Source: Sindora glabra
Taxonomy: Eukaryota > Streptophyta > Magnoliopsida > Fabales > Fabaceae
Direction of reading: 5' to 3'
Length of the DNA: 64,000 nucleotides
NCBI GenBank assembly: GCA_020226215.1
Contig: CM035226.1
Location: 90,172,895-90,236,894 of the forward strand
The position numbers and the translations under genes are program-made. Shown piece by piece: positions 50,071 to 62,300 of the stretch. The notes below the pieces were generated by a model. That model was not told the origin of the DNA. It saw nothing but the letters and a program-made list of their open reading frames with translations, and did not search any database. Every line of letters starts with the position of its first letter. Position 1 is the stretch's first letter.

Positions 50071-50399
50071 AGGAGGATGGTGGATTGCTTAATCTAATCA
50101 GTTAATTCAAGTGGTAATGACCGCTATTTATGCCTATAAAGTGGTCCAATTCATCTTTGGATAGGTAGGATGCATACATTTTCATTAATCAAGTTACTTC
50201 TCATGGGTTTGGATGTTTAGAAGGAAATAAGATGGTATATAGTTATCTTTGAATGCTGAGATATCTACTTGAGCTCTCCCTATTTGAATAGGGAATGGAC
50301 TTTCTTGTATTTCTAAAAGAGTAAATGAACCATTCCTTTTTTTGATTTCTTAGTTTAAACCCTCCTTAGAATTTCCTAGCCTTATCTTATTTTTGATAA

Positions 50400-51890
50400 C
50401 TAAATGGCCCAAATGTTCTTTTTCCTTAAACATTCTTTCTTATTGAGATAACTGGACAATTTGGTTGTTATTTTTGGATATTCCTCTTAACCTTTTAATA
50501 CTTTTATATATGTTATTTCCTACTATTTGAGATTGCTTGTTACTAGTATGGGATTTTTCTCTTATATCTCTTCCTCTTTCAGCAATAAAGGTTGGTCCAA
50601 TTATAGCTTCATGAGTGGCTTCATTCATGTTAATTATTTCTTCTTTATTTAACCTCGTTAAAGCGCTATATCTAGAATTAATTATAGCATTACTACTACC
50701 TGGATCCTGGTCAGTTATCATAGCTTTTCCTTTTAACATTGTAGCTATAATCGATGCCTATTTTTTACCTAAGTTTTAGTTTTCCTAATCTATTTCTAGG
50801 GGATCATCCAGCTATTGAACTCCTCCTTACTGGTGGTGATCTTTCCAATTGTTATTTTATCTCCTTATGTAAAGAACTTGGTGTTATCCTTCCATTAGCT
50901 ACCTTTTGAATGATGCTCACCTTTCACTACTAGATCAACACTTGTGCTATCCACTAGTTCCTTTGTAAAGGAAGGGTAAAGCTCCTTTTTATGGCCAAAT
51001 ATTTTATAAGTAAAATAGATAAGGTGGAGACCTTCATACTAAATAGGTAGAATTTTTCCATAGATCGATACTTTTAGAACTAATTGCTTTATGAAGTTAA
51101 CTTCAACATAAATTTAAGCAAAGCAACCTCTTTCCATAATAGAATGTTGCTCCTACTCTCTCAATGTGTGCATATCTACTTTGAGAGTCTTCCCCACCTT
51201 GTTGCCTAATTTCCATAAAAAATACTAATTGTAATATTCTAAATGTAAACCTAGAATAGAAATCCAAACAACTAATTTTCTAAAATTTTCATCAAAAGGA
51301 TCAAAATTTGGTCTCCAACATTGCACTACAAGATAAGGTTATGTGTTCATCCATGGACCATTCTCAAATGCATTATAATAATCTTCCTTATCACTAAATT
51401 TAACCACATGGTAGTTATACCTTATGTCTATCATTTGTATCAGTCTTTTCAACATCCAAATCTTTTACAACCTTGATTTCAAAAGTTTAAATGTTAATGT
51501 CTTTCTTAAAAGATTAATAATTAGGGAACTCCTTAATAGTTTGCACTATTCCTTATGTTTTTCATAGGAAACTTTAATAAATGAACATAAAGGATCCTGA
51601 TCATCCATAGGAATGTCTTCATCTTCATCTTCAGAATCCTATTCGTCTTCCATAATGGTTACACCTTCATCATACTATTCATGGTATGTATCATTAACTT
51701 GAAGGAGTTTATCTCTATAAGAGATGATTGTTCTGGCTTCCTTTTATCTAGTTCCATCACTAGCCTTACACCTCTTTGCATCATTTACCACCTCTCCTAA
51801 TAATATGACTATATCTTCTTCATTCGATTTCACCTTCTTTGTGCATCAAATTAGTTAATTGGTTTCCTCTCCAGTCAATTTTTTAGTCAT
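50400..51890 (-). pseudogene. LINE-3 ORF1 (DUF4283-like, decayed zinc knuckle)
   Basis: It starts at ATG 51888-51890 (minus strand), with an in-frame stop after 11 codons and more later. Acidic stretches near the start (EDEDEDIP) are followed by KLVVWISILGLHLEYYN and KLGNKVGKTLKVDMHT, the DUF4283-like core. The knuckle region reads YFTYKIFGHKKELYP: the cysteines of a CX2CX4HX4C site are replaced, while the Gly-His core stays. The last open part is 50440-50739. RNA binding as in related ORF1 proteins is inferred from family. Confidence 0.75.
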
Positions 51891-53559
51891 TCTCTTATCC
51901 AAGTTCTATAGAAAATTTTAAACTATTATAATTATTCTTATTAATTTGAATTAATATATAATATTTTTATTAATTAATAATAAAATTGAAATTTAAAAAT
52001 ATAAAATAATTAAAAATTTTATAATAGCATTATACAATAGTTTCAAATATTAAACTTTAAAGTCAACCCACAAATCATAAAAGCCAATAACTATTTTCTA
52101 TTAAATTAGACTTAAAATTAGTTAGAAAAGGTCATAAATGGTTTATCTCTATCTTTTCATATTTCCTTTTAATTGACATTGAAATTTTAATATTTTTAAT
52201 TTTTTAAAAATTTCAAGAAATTAATTATAGGTTTTGAAACTTCAAGAATTATATAATAGTAGATCTTATTTTGGTGGGTTATTTGCATTTTGCTCAATAA
52301 AAAATTACTAATCTCAAAATCAAAAAATTATTATAATAATGAAAGACACTCCACCTCTAATAAAAAATTAAACTTCTAATTAATACTAACTCCTCTGAAA
52401 ATTTTTTTTTCTAAATATTTAAAACTAGAAACTCAGAAATATCCTACATGGCCTAATTTGATGGGCTTCCTTTTAAGAATATCAACCAATTTCCCATTCA
52501 ATATTCAACACAATAATTGTTAATTACCTATAAACAATAAATAAATTAAGAAAAATGTATTTAAATAAAAAAATTTATAGTAAGCTCCTAGTTAAGAAGT
52601 TTTCCCTCCTTATAGAATAAATACAATTACACATATACAATTAGTTTTATAGAAATAACTAAAGGTAGAGAATGATATAATGTAAAAATTCTTGATTCAT
52701 TCCTTCAAGTCAATTTTAATAGCTAAAACAATAGCAAGCCTTTCTATTCATGCTTTATTTGGAATTATTTTTTTTAAATTCAAAGAAACTTAAATTTATG
52801 ATTTCCAATATATTTTGAACTTTCACCACTTAAAATTACATTTTTATAAGAAAAAAGTGTAAATTACTTCTTCAACTTTGGAATAATTGCATTTAACACT
52901 TATAGCTATTAACTTTCACAATCTACCTTTTCTAATTTTTAATGAATGGTAAATTGGACCCATATAAAAGATTTTTTCACAACTCTGAGGAATCCAAATA
53001 GCATATCAATACAATGAAAAAAAATAAGAATTCAAGAATCATGATTATGCATTATTCTACACATACTAGATAAGTAAATTATGTTAAAATGATCAAAATA
53101 TCCCTAAAGTAAAAAAAAAGGAAAAAATAGTATACAAGCTATATCATTTTCAAATTTAAGCCACATATCCTTCACAAGGTAAGTATTAAGTGTTAAATAC
53201 AAATACAATTTGAATTAATCTTAATGAAAAATTAATAATTTTAGGTAATAATGTAATTACCCTAAAATTAAAAGGGATAATTTGCATATTTTTCTTTTTA
53301 TAATTGAACTTTATTCATTAGTCTTATTATAAATTGATTGAATATATTTAAAATAATTGATAATATTTGCATTCAATTTCAAAATTAATAATTCTAATTG
53401 ACTTATAATTTTCTTTTTTTGAAACATATATAAAAATTATGACATTAAGTTAAGAGAGATGCATATTTTAATGATATAATAATAAACAAAAGAGTAAATT
53501 ACAACAAACTTTGATGTTTTTAACCTTTTTTATTAATTATTATATAGTTTATATAATTT
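51891..53559. other. AT-rich intergenic sequence, no gene seen
   Basis: Poly(A)/poly(T)-rich and without frames of note. It separates LINE-3 (minus) from LINE-4 (plus), which are arranged back to back. Confidence 0.5.
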
Positions 53560-53599
53560 TGTTAGTTAAAACATCTCATTTAGGGAGAAAACAACAATA

Positions 53600-54700
53600 A
53601 CTTTGCTAAGGTTTTCCCAATTGGTGAGCCTTTACCACATTCTTTTGAAACTTTTGTACAAGAAGTAGACTTGTTAAATCAAAATGTGAAGAAAATAAAA
53701 AAGAGGTCTAATGTGTTTCCCAATGCTAGGAAGAAAGTGGTTAATTATAATGATGAAATATTGGTAAACAAGAGGGAAAATGATAAAGTTATAGGGAAGT
53801 CATATAAATATGCCTTAGTTAGAAGGGAAGGCCTTGAGGTTAATGATTATATAAAGAATTTGTCGAAAGACAGGCAGATAGAATAGGTAGAAGATTTTAA
53901 TGGCTTCATGGTTAAAAAAAATATCAATGATAGGTGTTGATGCCTAAAGATAATGGTTTCTCAAAAAGAGGAAGAGATGATGAACAAGCCATGGAGAAAG
54001 ACCTTAATTATCAAGTTTCTAGGGAGGAGGGTCGAATATAAGATGTTAGAGAACTAACTTCATCGATTATAGGCAAATTGATATATTTGATTATTATTAT
54101 TTGATGAAATTCAATGCATTTAAAAACTATGAACTAGCCTTATAAGGGGTTTATGGTTATTCTTTGATCATTATCTTACAACAAGCCCTTAGGATCCAAA
54201 TTTTAACCCTTTCAAGGATACCATTGAGAAAAGTGCTATATGGATTAGGATTCCTTACTTCCTTAATTGGTACTTAGATAGAAAGTTTCTTGCTTTCTTG
54301 GATAATAGGGTGGGAAAGAAGTTAAAGGTGGAAAGTACAACCATGAGACAAACAATAAGGAAGTATACACATTTTTACATTGAGGTGGACTTGAGAAAGA
54401 ATTACTATTTGAGTTCTATATTTAGGGAAAACATTTCTATATCTAATACGAGTGATTGCATGTAATATGTTTCATCTATAAAAAGTATAGTCATCTCAAG
54501 GAACAGTGTCTAGAAAGAGCTTAAGAGGTGGTGAAGGATGATAAGGAACATATTGCATATGAATGCTTTTTAAAATTAAAAAAAAAAAGAAACCAAAAGA
54601 AACTAAAAAAGAACTTGAAATATGATGGATAGTTGATTGACCAAAGAGTTAAGAGAGTTTACAACCCTATAAAAGTGAAAAATGCTATGGATTGAGGCTA
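53600..54700 (+). pseudogene. LINE-4 ORF1 (DUF4283-like, altered zinc knuckle)
   Basis: An open piece at 53671-53886 is lysine-rich. The DUF4283-like core reads WIRIPYFLNWYLDRKFLAFL, then VGKKLKVEST and FYIEVDLRKN (about 54241-54400). The zinc knuckle at 54468-54509 reads CFIYKKYSHLKEQC: the second cysteine has become tyrosine, while the other three ligands are kept. The same position is Tyr in LINE-3. Confidence 0.7.
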
Positions 54701-55339
54701 GTAAAACTCTGTACTAAAGGATAAGGAAGGTTGACATTTTAGTATATTAAGTCACAATGATATAGAAAAAAAGGAGAGCATGAATTTGAATAATAAAGAA
54801 CTAACTATAGTTATAGTGAATAATGAGAATGGAGGCCAATTGGTTAAAAGTGACAAGGTTTGGAGAAAAAAAATCAAATATCATGAGTAGGATTCATAGG
54901 ATGGAACATAATTTAGATAGTAAGGGCATGGGGCATGTGATACATAAGATTGACACTCCTGCTATTGAGGTATTAAGGATAAAAGAAATAGGCAAGATGG
55001 ATATGTTGTTCAGAGAGTTTAGAACAAGGATAATATTAATGTGGATCTTAATACAGTGCAATTATCTAATATATTTGAGAATTTTATACTAACTGACAAT
55101 AGCATAGAGAAAGGTAAGGTCATTAATACTGATTAATAAGTTTTGGTGATGTGGCCTTTTGAAAATGTTAGAATAAATGAGAACCTAACAAATAAAGGTA
55201 ATATCTCAGGTTAAGATATGCATAGGTCTTGGTTAATGTATAAAATGATGGTTATGGCTAAACATAAGAGAATGAAAGCAATAGATCTTACCTAAGTGTG
55301 CAAGAAAGGGACTATTACCTTCTTTTTATAGTTTTTTTA

Positions 55340-56260
55340 ATGATTAAGAAATTATTGGTTTGGAACTACCATAAAGTAGGTAAAAAAGATTTCGTAAATT
55401 AAATCAATATGCTTTTGGAGTTTGATAATCTAGAAGTTATGGTTTTATTGGAAACAAGGTTGAGAATTATCGTACAAATGATATTCTTGAGCTTATTTGA
55501 GAGGGATGTGTTTTCAGTTAGTATATGGGTTATGTTGAAGAGTAACAAAGTTTCAATAGAGTTAGTTGGAAGCACTACATAATTTATTCATTTAAAAATC
55601 ACATAAGATAATGGATATTTTGTTATGTCACCTTTGTCTATTCAATTCCTCATTCAAATGTGAAATCATGTTTATAAGAGGATTTTCTCTTTGTTAGTGA
55701 TATTGTGAAAAAGGCATGGGTGGTAGTAGGTAATATGAATAATGTTAGGGATTCAAGGAAAAAAGGGAGCTCCCTTTAATTGGTATAAGGTTAATATTTT
55801 TAATGAGCATATCAATGCTTGCAATTTAATGGATGTTGAATTATAAGAAAGCAAATTCACATGGAATGGTCTAAAACTTCCAACCTATCCTCAACTTTAT
55901 AAGAAACCAAACTGAGTTTTATGTAATATGGATTAGTGTTTGAAGTTTAGTGAGGTGTTTATAACTTTTGCTAGATTTCATTTTGATTATCATCTTATTT
56001 TTATCATTTTATATAGGAGTAAGGGTGATAATAAATAGTGGCCATTCAAATTTGAAGCAACTTAGTTAATGCATGAAAATTTTCAACATTTTCTCCTTAA
56101 TGAATAGAGAAAAGTCAATATATTGCAGTTGATCCACAATCTTTAATTCCAATCTTGAAAGATTGGAATAAGAATTTTTTTTTGGCATATCAAAAAATGA
56201 AAGAATGCTTATTCTTTATGCCTTTAAGCCACTCTTAGGAAGCTATAATCATATTTACAC
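55340..56260 (+). pseudogene. LINE-4 ORF2, endonuclease part only
   Basis: It starts at ATG 55340 with KKLLVWNYHKVGKKDFVN, the usual opening of plant LINE ORF2 endonucleases, with Tyr where Cys is common. MVLLETRLRI follows near 55438. The motif normally Gly-Asp-Phe-Asn reads GNMN (about 55729-55740). ESKFTWNGLKLPTYPQLY lies near 55850. Several stops interrupt it. The frame is lost before any reverse transcriptase block. Confidence 0.7.
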
Positions 56261-56301
56261 TTCCATTTTTAAAACTTAGATTTCTTCCCGTAAAACATTT
56301 A

Positions 56302-57295
56302 GGGGTTGTTTGATTTGCGGAATCTTATATTTCCAAGAAAATATACATTCCCAGGAATGTGATTCCCAAGTATGTGATTTTTGAAAATGTAAAAATTCTT
56401 ATGTTTGGTTCGATACAAATATTCCTAGGAATATTTTTTCACATTCGCAGACATATTATAGTCTCATGTTTGGTTCACACTTCATATTCCCAAGAATCTT
56501 TTACTTTATCAAAAAATACCCTTATTAATTTTTGGTTATAAATTGAAATAAATTATAAATTTAATTAAAAATATATAAATAAAGACTTTTGAAAAATTAA
56601 AAAATTAATAATTTAAATTATATTTGATTAAAATATAATAAATAATTTAATATATAAAATATTAAAATTTTTAAGAATTTAAATTTAAATTTTTATATAA
56701 TTAATTATATAAAATGAATAAATAATTTCTCTATTGTTAACAAAAAAAATGTCTTTTTTGAATAGAAAATAAGAGAGAAAGAAGAGAAATAATCTCTTTT
56801 AAATTTAAATTGAAAAGAAAATATAAATTTTTAAAATTTTAAATAATTAAAATATAATAATCACATATTTTATCTTTAAATATTCTTTTTTCATCCATTT
56901 TCTTCATGCAAATAAGAGAAAAAATTAAATGTTCATTTATTTTATCAATAAATATTTTTTATAAAAAATATTAATTATATATATATAAAGGAATGATATA
57001 TTATTTATATTAATGATTAAAAAATATTATTTATATATATTTATAAATGAGAGTATAGAAGAATGGGGGTAAAATTATCTTTATTCTTTAATATCAATAT
57101 TCTAATGGATGGGAATGTGGATATCCCACATCCCCTCATGGGAATATTTCATGTGAAAATTGACCTTCAAAATATTCCTAAAAATGTTACATTTTTGAAA
57201 AAAAAATTTTAAAAATTGAACTAAATATAGGAATGTAACATTTCCATAAAATATTCCCGGAAATATAAAAAACTTCCCTTGAGTCAAACACCCCC
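56302..57295. mobile_element. Inverted-repeat DNA element (MITE-like), about 1 kb
   Basis: The left end GGGGTTGTTTGATTTGCGGA pairs with the reverse complement of the right end (GGGGGTGTTTGACTCAAGGG). Inverted similarity extends inward for roughly 100-200 bases (ATTCCTAGGAATATTTTT near 56417 against the region near 57165). The centre (56520-57060) is very AT-rich and noncoding. TTA precedes the left end and ATA follows the right end, compatible with a mutated 3-bp duplication of PIF/Harbinger type; a hAT origin is not excluded. A 60-codon frame inside is not a gene. Confidence 0.65.
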
Positions 57296-57340
57296 ATAGA
57301 GGTTCCATTATGGAAGTCTATACAATTATAAATTTAGGAA

Positions 57341-57528
57341 AGGAAAATTATATGGTACACCACAACACAATATTATACTGATATACCATCAGATTTGATC
57401 ATTGATATGTTATTGTATAATATGCAAGATCTGATTTTTTTTTTTAAAAAAAAAGTAAACTTGATTTATGGTTAGGTTTGATGATGCATCAATACACCAT
57501 TGCATCAATGGTATACCAAAGTTTCTCC
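57341..57528. mobile_element. Small inverted-repeat element (candidate MITE)
   Basis: The left end AGGAAAATTATATGGTACAC pairs with the reverse complement of the right end (AGGAGAAACTTTGGTATACC). Length is 188 bases with no coding capacity. The pairing is imperfect, so this is a candidate. Confidence 0.45.
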
Positions 57529-57532
57529 TTGT

Positions 57533-59130
57533 AGGAAAGAAATGACTCTTAGTGGTGGAGACAACATTAATATTACCCTCTATAAAATTTTCAATAAAAA
57601 ATTTATTTATTATAAAAATATAAGTGGAATAATAGAAAAATGGAAGAAGAAAATAAAATAAGGAAAGGAATTTCTTTTATTCTTGAATATATATAATCCT
57701 TTAAACAATATCTATGTATAAAGTCCAAAACACCAATTGATTAGTATCGTTAATTGATATACTAATAATATATTTGATTGGATAAAATTAATTGATATAT
57801 TAATGATACATTTGATTAGATGAAATGAAGTGAGGATGAAGATAGGAAAGAAAATGAGAATAAAATAATCACTCCATAATTATATTTAGTACGAAGAATA
57901 GAATTGGCATTTTCTTCCATTCTTGTGTTTAGTATAACAAAATTTTAATGGAATAAAATAGAATATAGTTAAAGATAATAATATCCTTATTACAAAAATA
58001 ATAAATAATTGAATATTATTAAAATATATGATATAATTAATAATAAAAATTGTTATAATTTAAATTTTACCATGAAAATTATAATCATCATTAACAAAAA
58101 AATTTCTATAATAAAAGCATAAAATTTTTAATTTAATAAATTTTTATATTAAGATTTGTTGTAAAAGAATACAAAAAATATCATATTTTAAATTTTATTA
58201 TCAAGAATATAATTATTAAAATATTTTAATAGGTAAATATCTAAAAATTAATTTTTTATATATTAACAAAGAATAATGTTATATGTATGTGAAAAGGCCA
58301 ATCCTTAAATGAAAAAATAACCCATACTATCACTTTTATTATGGGATGAATGTTTCAACAATTGATGGAATGACTATCTCCTAGGAAATATATATTCTCA
58401 TTTTATAGTGCATTTTAAATAATTCTATCATTTTTATTATGAATTGAATATCTCATCAATTGACCATTCGGTAGGAAATGTTCATTCTCACTTCATTTTA
58501 AATAAATTTTTTAATTATTCACATTTCTATTTTTACTCCATTTCATTTAACATAATAATTATAAGTATAATTAATTGGTGTTTATCACTGATTGATTACA
58601 ATTAGAGATAAAATAAATTTTAATTATAATAACTAATTGATAAGTTAAAAATATTTTATAAATATCTAAAATATTTGATGAATATCTAAAATATTTGATG
58701 AATATCTAAGTAAATAAATATTTATAATAAAATTCCTTAACATCGTGATTTTTTTAGGTAATTTTCAACCACATACTAATTTTTCATTGTAAAATGGATA
58801 AAAAGTCCGAAAGTCAAAATTTTAAAAATCGTAAATTCACTGCATAGAAAACGAAAGAAAAAGAAATTTTGAAAATTAGAGAAAAATTACATAAATAAAT
58901 GCAGAAAATGTCTTCATTTTAAACAAAATTGTTTTCCATGCAAGCTTGGACATAGGAAGAGAAGCAAAATAAAATGAAAAGCAATCTCTCTCTACTAGTG
59001 ATGATGGCTCCCGCCTTTGCCGGAGTTGTTTGAATCTTTCATCATAAGCTATGTATTTTCTTCCCCGTTTTGATGTCTCTTTTCGCGATTTTGTATTATT
59101 AGAGTAACCACTGAGTGAAGAACCAAAACC
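57533..59130. other. Upstream intergenic region and 5' flank of the Ca2+-ATPase gene
   Basis: AT-rich sequence with a 20-bp unit repeated 2.5 times at 58661-58710 (AATATCTAAAATATTTGATG) and a diverged 40-bp duplication near 57755-57830. From about 58980 the composition becomes GC-richer with a CT-rich stretch (CAATCTCTCTCTACTAG), which suits a plant 5' untranslated leader. I could not fix a TATA box or transcription start. Confidence 0.5.
58661..58710. repeat. 20-bp tandem repeat, 2.5 copies
   Basis: AATATCTAAAATATTTGATG occurs twice in full (58661-58680, 58681-58700), followed by half a unit. Confidence 0.9.
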
Positions 59131-59304
59131 ATGGAGAAGTATCTCAGAGATAACTTTGACGTAGAGCACAAGAATGCCTCGGAGGAAGCTCTCCGCCGAT
59201 GGCGATCCGCTGTGTCCATCGTCAAGAACCCCCGCCGCCGCTTCCGTATGGTGGCGGATCTCGCCAAACGCGCCGAGGCTGAAAGCAAGCGCCGAAGTCT
59301 GCAG
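59131..59304 (+). CDS. ACA4/11-like: Ca2+-ATPase exon 1 (58 codons)
   Basis: It encodes the start of the regulatory N-terminus, MEKYLRDNFDVEHKNASEEA followed by the basic calmodulin-binding stretch. It ends with CAG before GT at 59305, phase 0. It is GC-richer than anything nearby. Confidence 0.9.
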
Positions 59305-62300
59305 GTTCGACATTCCTCTGTTCTTCCATGCTCGTAACTGCTATGGTTCCGTGTTTGATTTGAATTTTTGCACAAAACTGAGATTAATCTCGTGGAATTC
59401 AGATTTGGATATAAGCGCTGTTCCTCTTTTTTTCCTTTTTTCCTTGAAACTTTGGTTAGTTTCTGGAGTTCGTTCGTGATCGACTGTGTTTGATGTTCGA
59501 TTGCAAATGAGAAAAATCGTCCTTAATCCCTTGTTTGGCAGCTGAGAAAATATAAGATATAAAAACAAAATCTCTTGACTGTGAATCTGTGATATATAAT
59601 ATCTATAATGCCAATTTTTGTCCGAATGTTTAGGTAGTCTCTAGTTTTTTTCTAACTGGAGTTTTAGATTGCTCGTCGCAAAGTTCTGCACTTTTTCTCC
59701 CTTGATTTTTCTCAGCAAACGAGCAGAGGTGAGAAAGCTTTTAGCGTATGGTTTGGGCTAACTCTTGTGGACAAATCTTTATCATGATGCCACCTCAGAT
59801 TTGAAGACTATTACGCATCCCCTCTTTTTAACATTAGACCGTAACAAAAAGTGTACTTCTCTGTACTACACGATTCTAAAATATTGAATTGTTGTTAGCC
59901 TTATTTGTCAACATCCGTTCATTTTTCTTAAAAACTAGTACTAGTGGTTTTTAAAATGTTATAATCATGGTTTACATATCATTTTCTATTATTAATTCAT
60001 AAGCCTTTACACCTGAAAGTCTTCTTTTTGGTTGTTGGGAAAGAAAATTTCAAATTTGATATCTAAAGCTTGGAATCTTTGAGTTCACCCCTTAACTCAT
60101 CTATATATGTATGCAAACAGTTTATATAGAACAAGAAAATGATGGAGTAAGACATTTTATCGGGATTCACTGCAAGTGAGAGAGAATGTCTCCCGAAGAT
60201 TCTCGCATCCCACTTTATAGGATACAACATGAAAGTGCCATGCACTTTGCCCATTCTTAATAACTGACTAGCCAAGAAGAACAACGTTAAGTGCAAGAGC
60301 ATTTTTGTCAAATCCTAAATACGAAACTAAGATCAGAGTTAAATACTTGGGTCGGCTATTTGTGGGTTATTTGCTAGCCTAAATATTTATAATTGAAGAA
60401 AAAGTCGTTCTGCATTAAACGAAGGTTTCTTGAAACATCCGATCTTCAAAGCCAAATTTCAGGCGCGCTCCATGCAGCCATGACTATTAAGCAGCAACTC
60501 CTTTTTTTTTTTTAGCCAAATTTTTGAAAACTCATTGTTTTATTTATTTTTATCAACTTCATTGATGCCATCACTGCTCTCGGATCTGGTTTCCTTTTCA
60601 TTTTTATCAAAATTTTTCCCTATAGTTTTTAGCCTGGTTGACTCTTCTATTTGTTGTAATATATAGTTATTAAATTGCAGTAGCAGTTTCATCTACTGCA
60701 TTATTTTCTGCAAATGTAATTTACTATTAAAACCATGTTAGCTTGAATCAATACTTGAATAGTGAAAAAATAATGAACATTTTGAAAAAAGTTCACAGAA
60801 GGAAGGCAAATACTCGCATGGACAGAATTAAGAGACACGGTGAAATTTTATGTTGCCAAACTTCTACCCAGAATTTCGAATTGTTTGCAAAAGCAAAAAC
60901 GTCTTTGCTTCTTTAGTGGTGCAAATAGTACTGTTCGAGGACCGCAAATCTAACCTAGAACAATCCCCACCAACTTTGTTTAAATGCAGTGGTGGGGACA
61001 CACATTCAATGGCAATTCCTGATATTTCATTCTCATCTGTTGTGGGCTTTTCTATATAAAGTTGCAGCATTTTGCTTTAGTTAGTTAAAAAATATATTTT
61101 GGATGTTTCAGGCAGAGACAGTTAATGGAAAAAAAGGTTAGCTAATAGTTATATTGATTATTTATGCTCGTGTGTGTGTTCACCCATCCCATGTATGGTT
61201 CAATCCCAGTGTGTCTTTTTTTCTTGAAAGGCAATACATAATTCTCTATACATCTCCACTACATGGGGTCTTTTTTTTTTTTAATTTCCTTTGTTCTTTA
61301 TTATTATTATTATTATTATTATGGCCCTTCTTCTATCTTTTGCAGTATGCTTCCCCCATCCAGATAACAAGGAGAAAACATGACTAAGAATGTATTATTA
61401 TGGCCAAAAATAAACATCGGATTTTTTCATCTATAACTCACTCTCTTTTGTTTGACCGCCACATGCACTGATAATTGCAAACTGCAAAGTAATTTTGAAA
61501 ACATTTTGTTATAAAGAGTCACACTGGAGGTTCTTTGATGCATCTAACCAAGTATCAGGAATTTAATCTTAAATGGTTGATCGATGGAAAATGCAAAATT
61601 ATAAAACCTTCCTGAGATTACGATATATAAAAATTTAAATTTCAACGTTCCTACTTCACTTCAAGTGCTGGATGAAAATCATGTTTTGCTTTCCCGTACC
61701 ATCACACTCTGCTCATGTTCTAACTATTTTGACCAGGAGAAGATTCGGGTAGCTCTCTATGTGCAAAAAGCAGCATTGCATTTTATTGACGGTATTACGT
61801 ATAATATGCTACATCTATTCATCTCTCTGCTTTTCAATCCTCTTTAGTACAAACTTATATTATTTTTTCTCTCATACAGCTGCGAAACGTGGCGGGTACA
61901 TGCTCTCTAAAGAGGTAAAGGAAGCTGGTTATGGTATCGAACCCGATGAAATAGCAGCCATAGTTCGAACTCATGATATCAAATGTTTAGAACAACATGG
62001 AGGCCTTCCAGGTATAGCAAAAGAAATCTCGGTATCTTTGAAAGATGGCATCGCTTCGCATGATGTTTCCCCTCGACAAAGTATCTACGGTTGTAACCGC
62101 TTCACTGAGAAGCCCCACAGAAGTTTTTGGATGTATGTTTGGGATGCAATGCAAGACTTAACTCTGATTATCCTTATGGTATGTGCTGTGATTTCAGTTG
62201 GTGTTGGAATCTCAACTGAAGGGTGGCCGGAAGGTATGTATGATGGAGTGGGAATAATACTTAGCATTTTCTTAGTAGTGTTTGTTACTGCAACCAGTGA

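Larger units (their letters stand above)
45931..51890 (-). mobile_element. LINE-3, near full-length L1-type element on the minus strand
   Basis: On the minus strand ORF1 starts at 51890, ORF2 follows from about 50070, and the element ends in a poly(A) tail, seen on the plus strand as a T run at 45933-45941. Length is about 6.0 kb, normal for plant L1. No target-site duplication could be fixed, because both flanks are AT-rich. Stops and frameshifts are frequent, so it is an inactive copy. Confidence 0.8.
53560..56290 (+). mobile_element. LINE-4, 3'-incomplete L1-type element
   Basis: ORF1 and the endonuclease part of ORF2 are recognisable; reverse transcriptase and RNase H are missing. The homology stops near 56210-56290, just before the inverted-repeat element at 56302. 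LINEs usually lose the 5' end, so loss of the 3' part implies later deletion or rearrangement. Stops and frameshifts are numerous. Confidence 0.7.

Noticed and set aside
58876..59375. Two minus-strand frames of 145 and 108 codons overlapping exon 1
   Set aside because: They lie antisense to the coding exon, where GC-rich codon usage keeps the opposite strand open by chance. No protein family resemblance.
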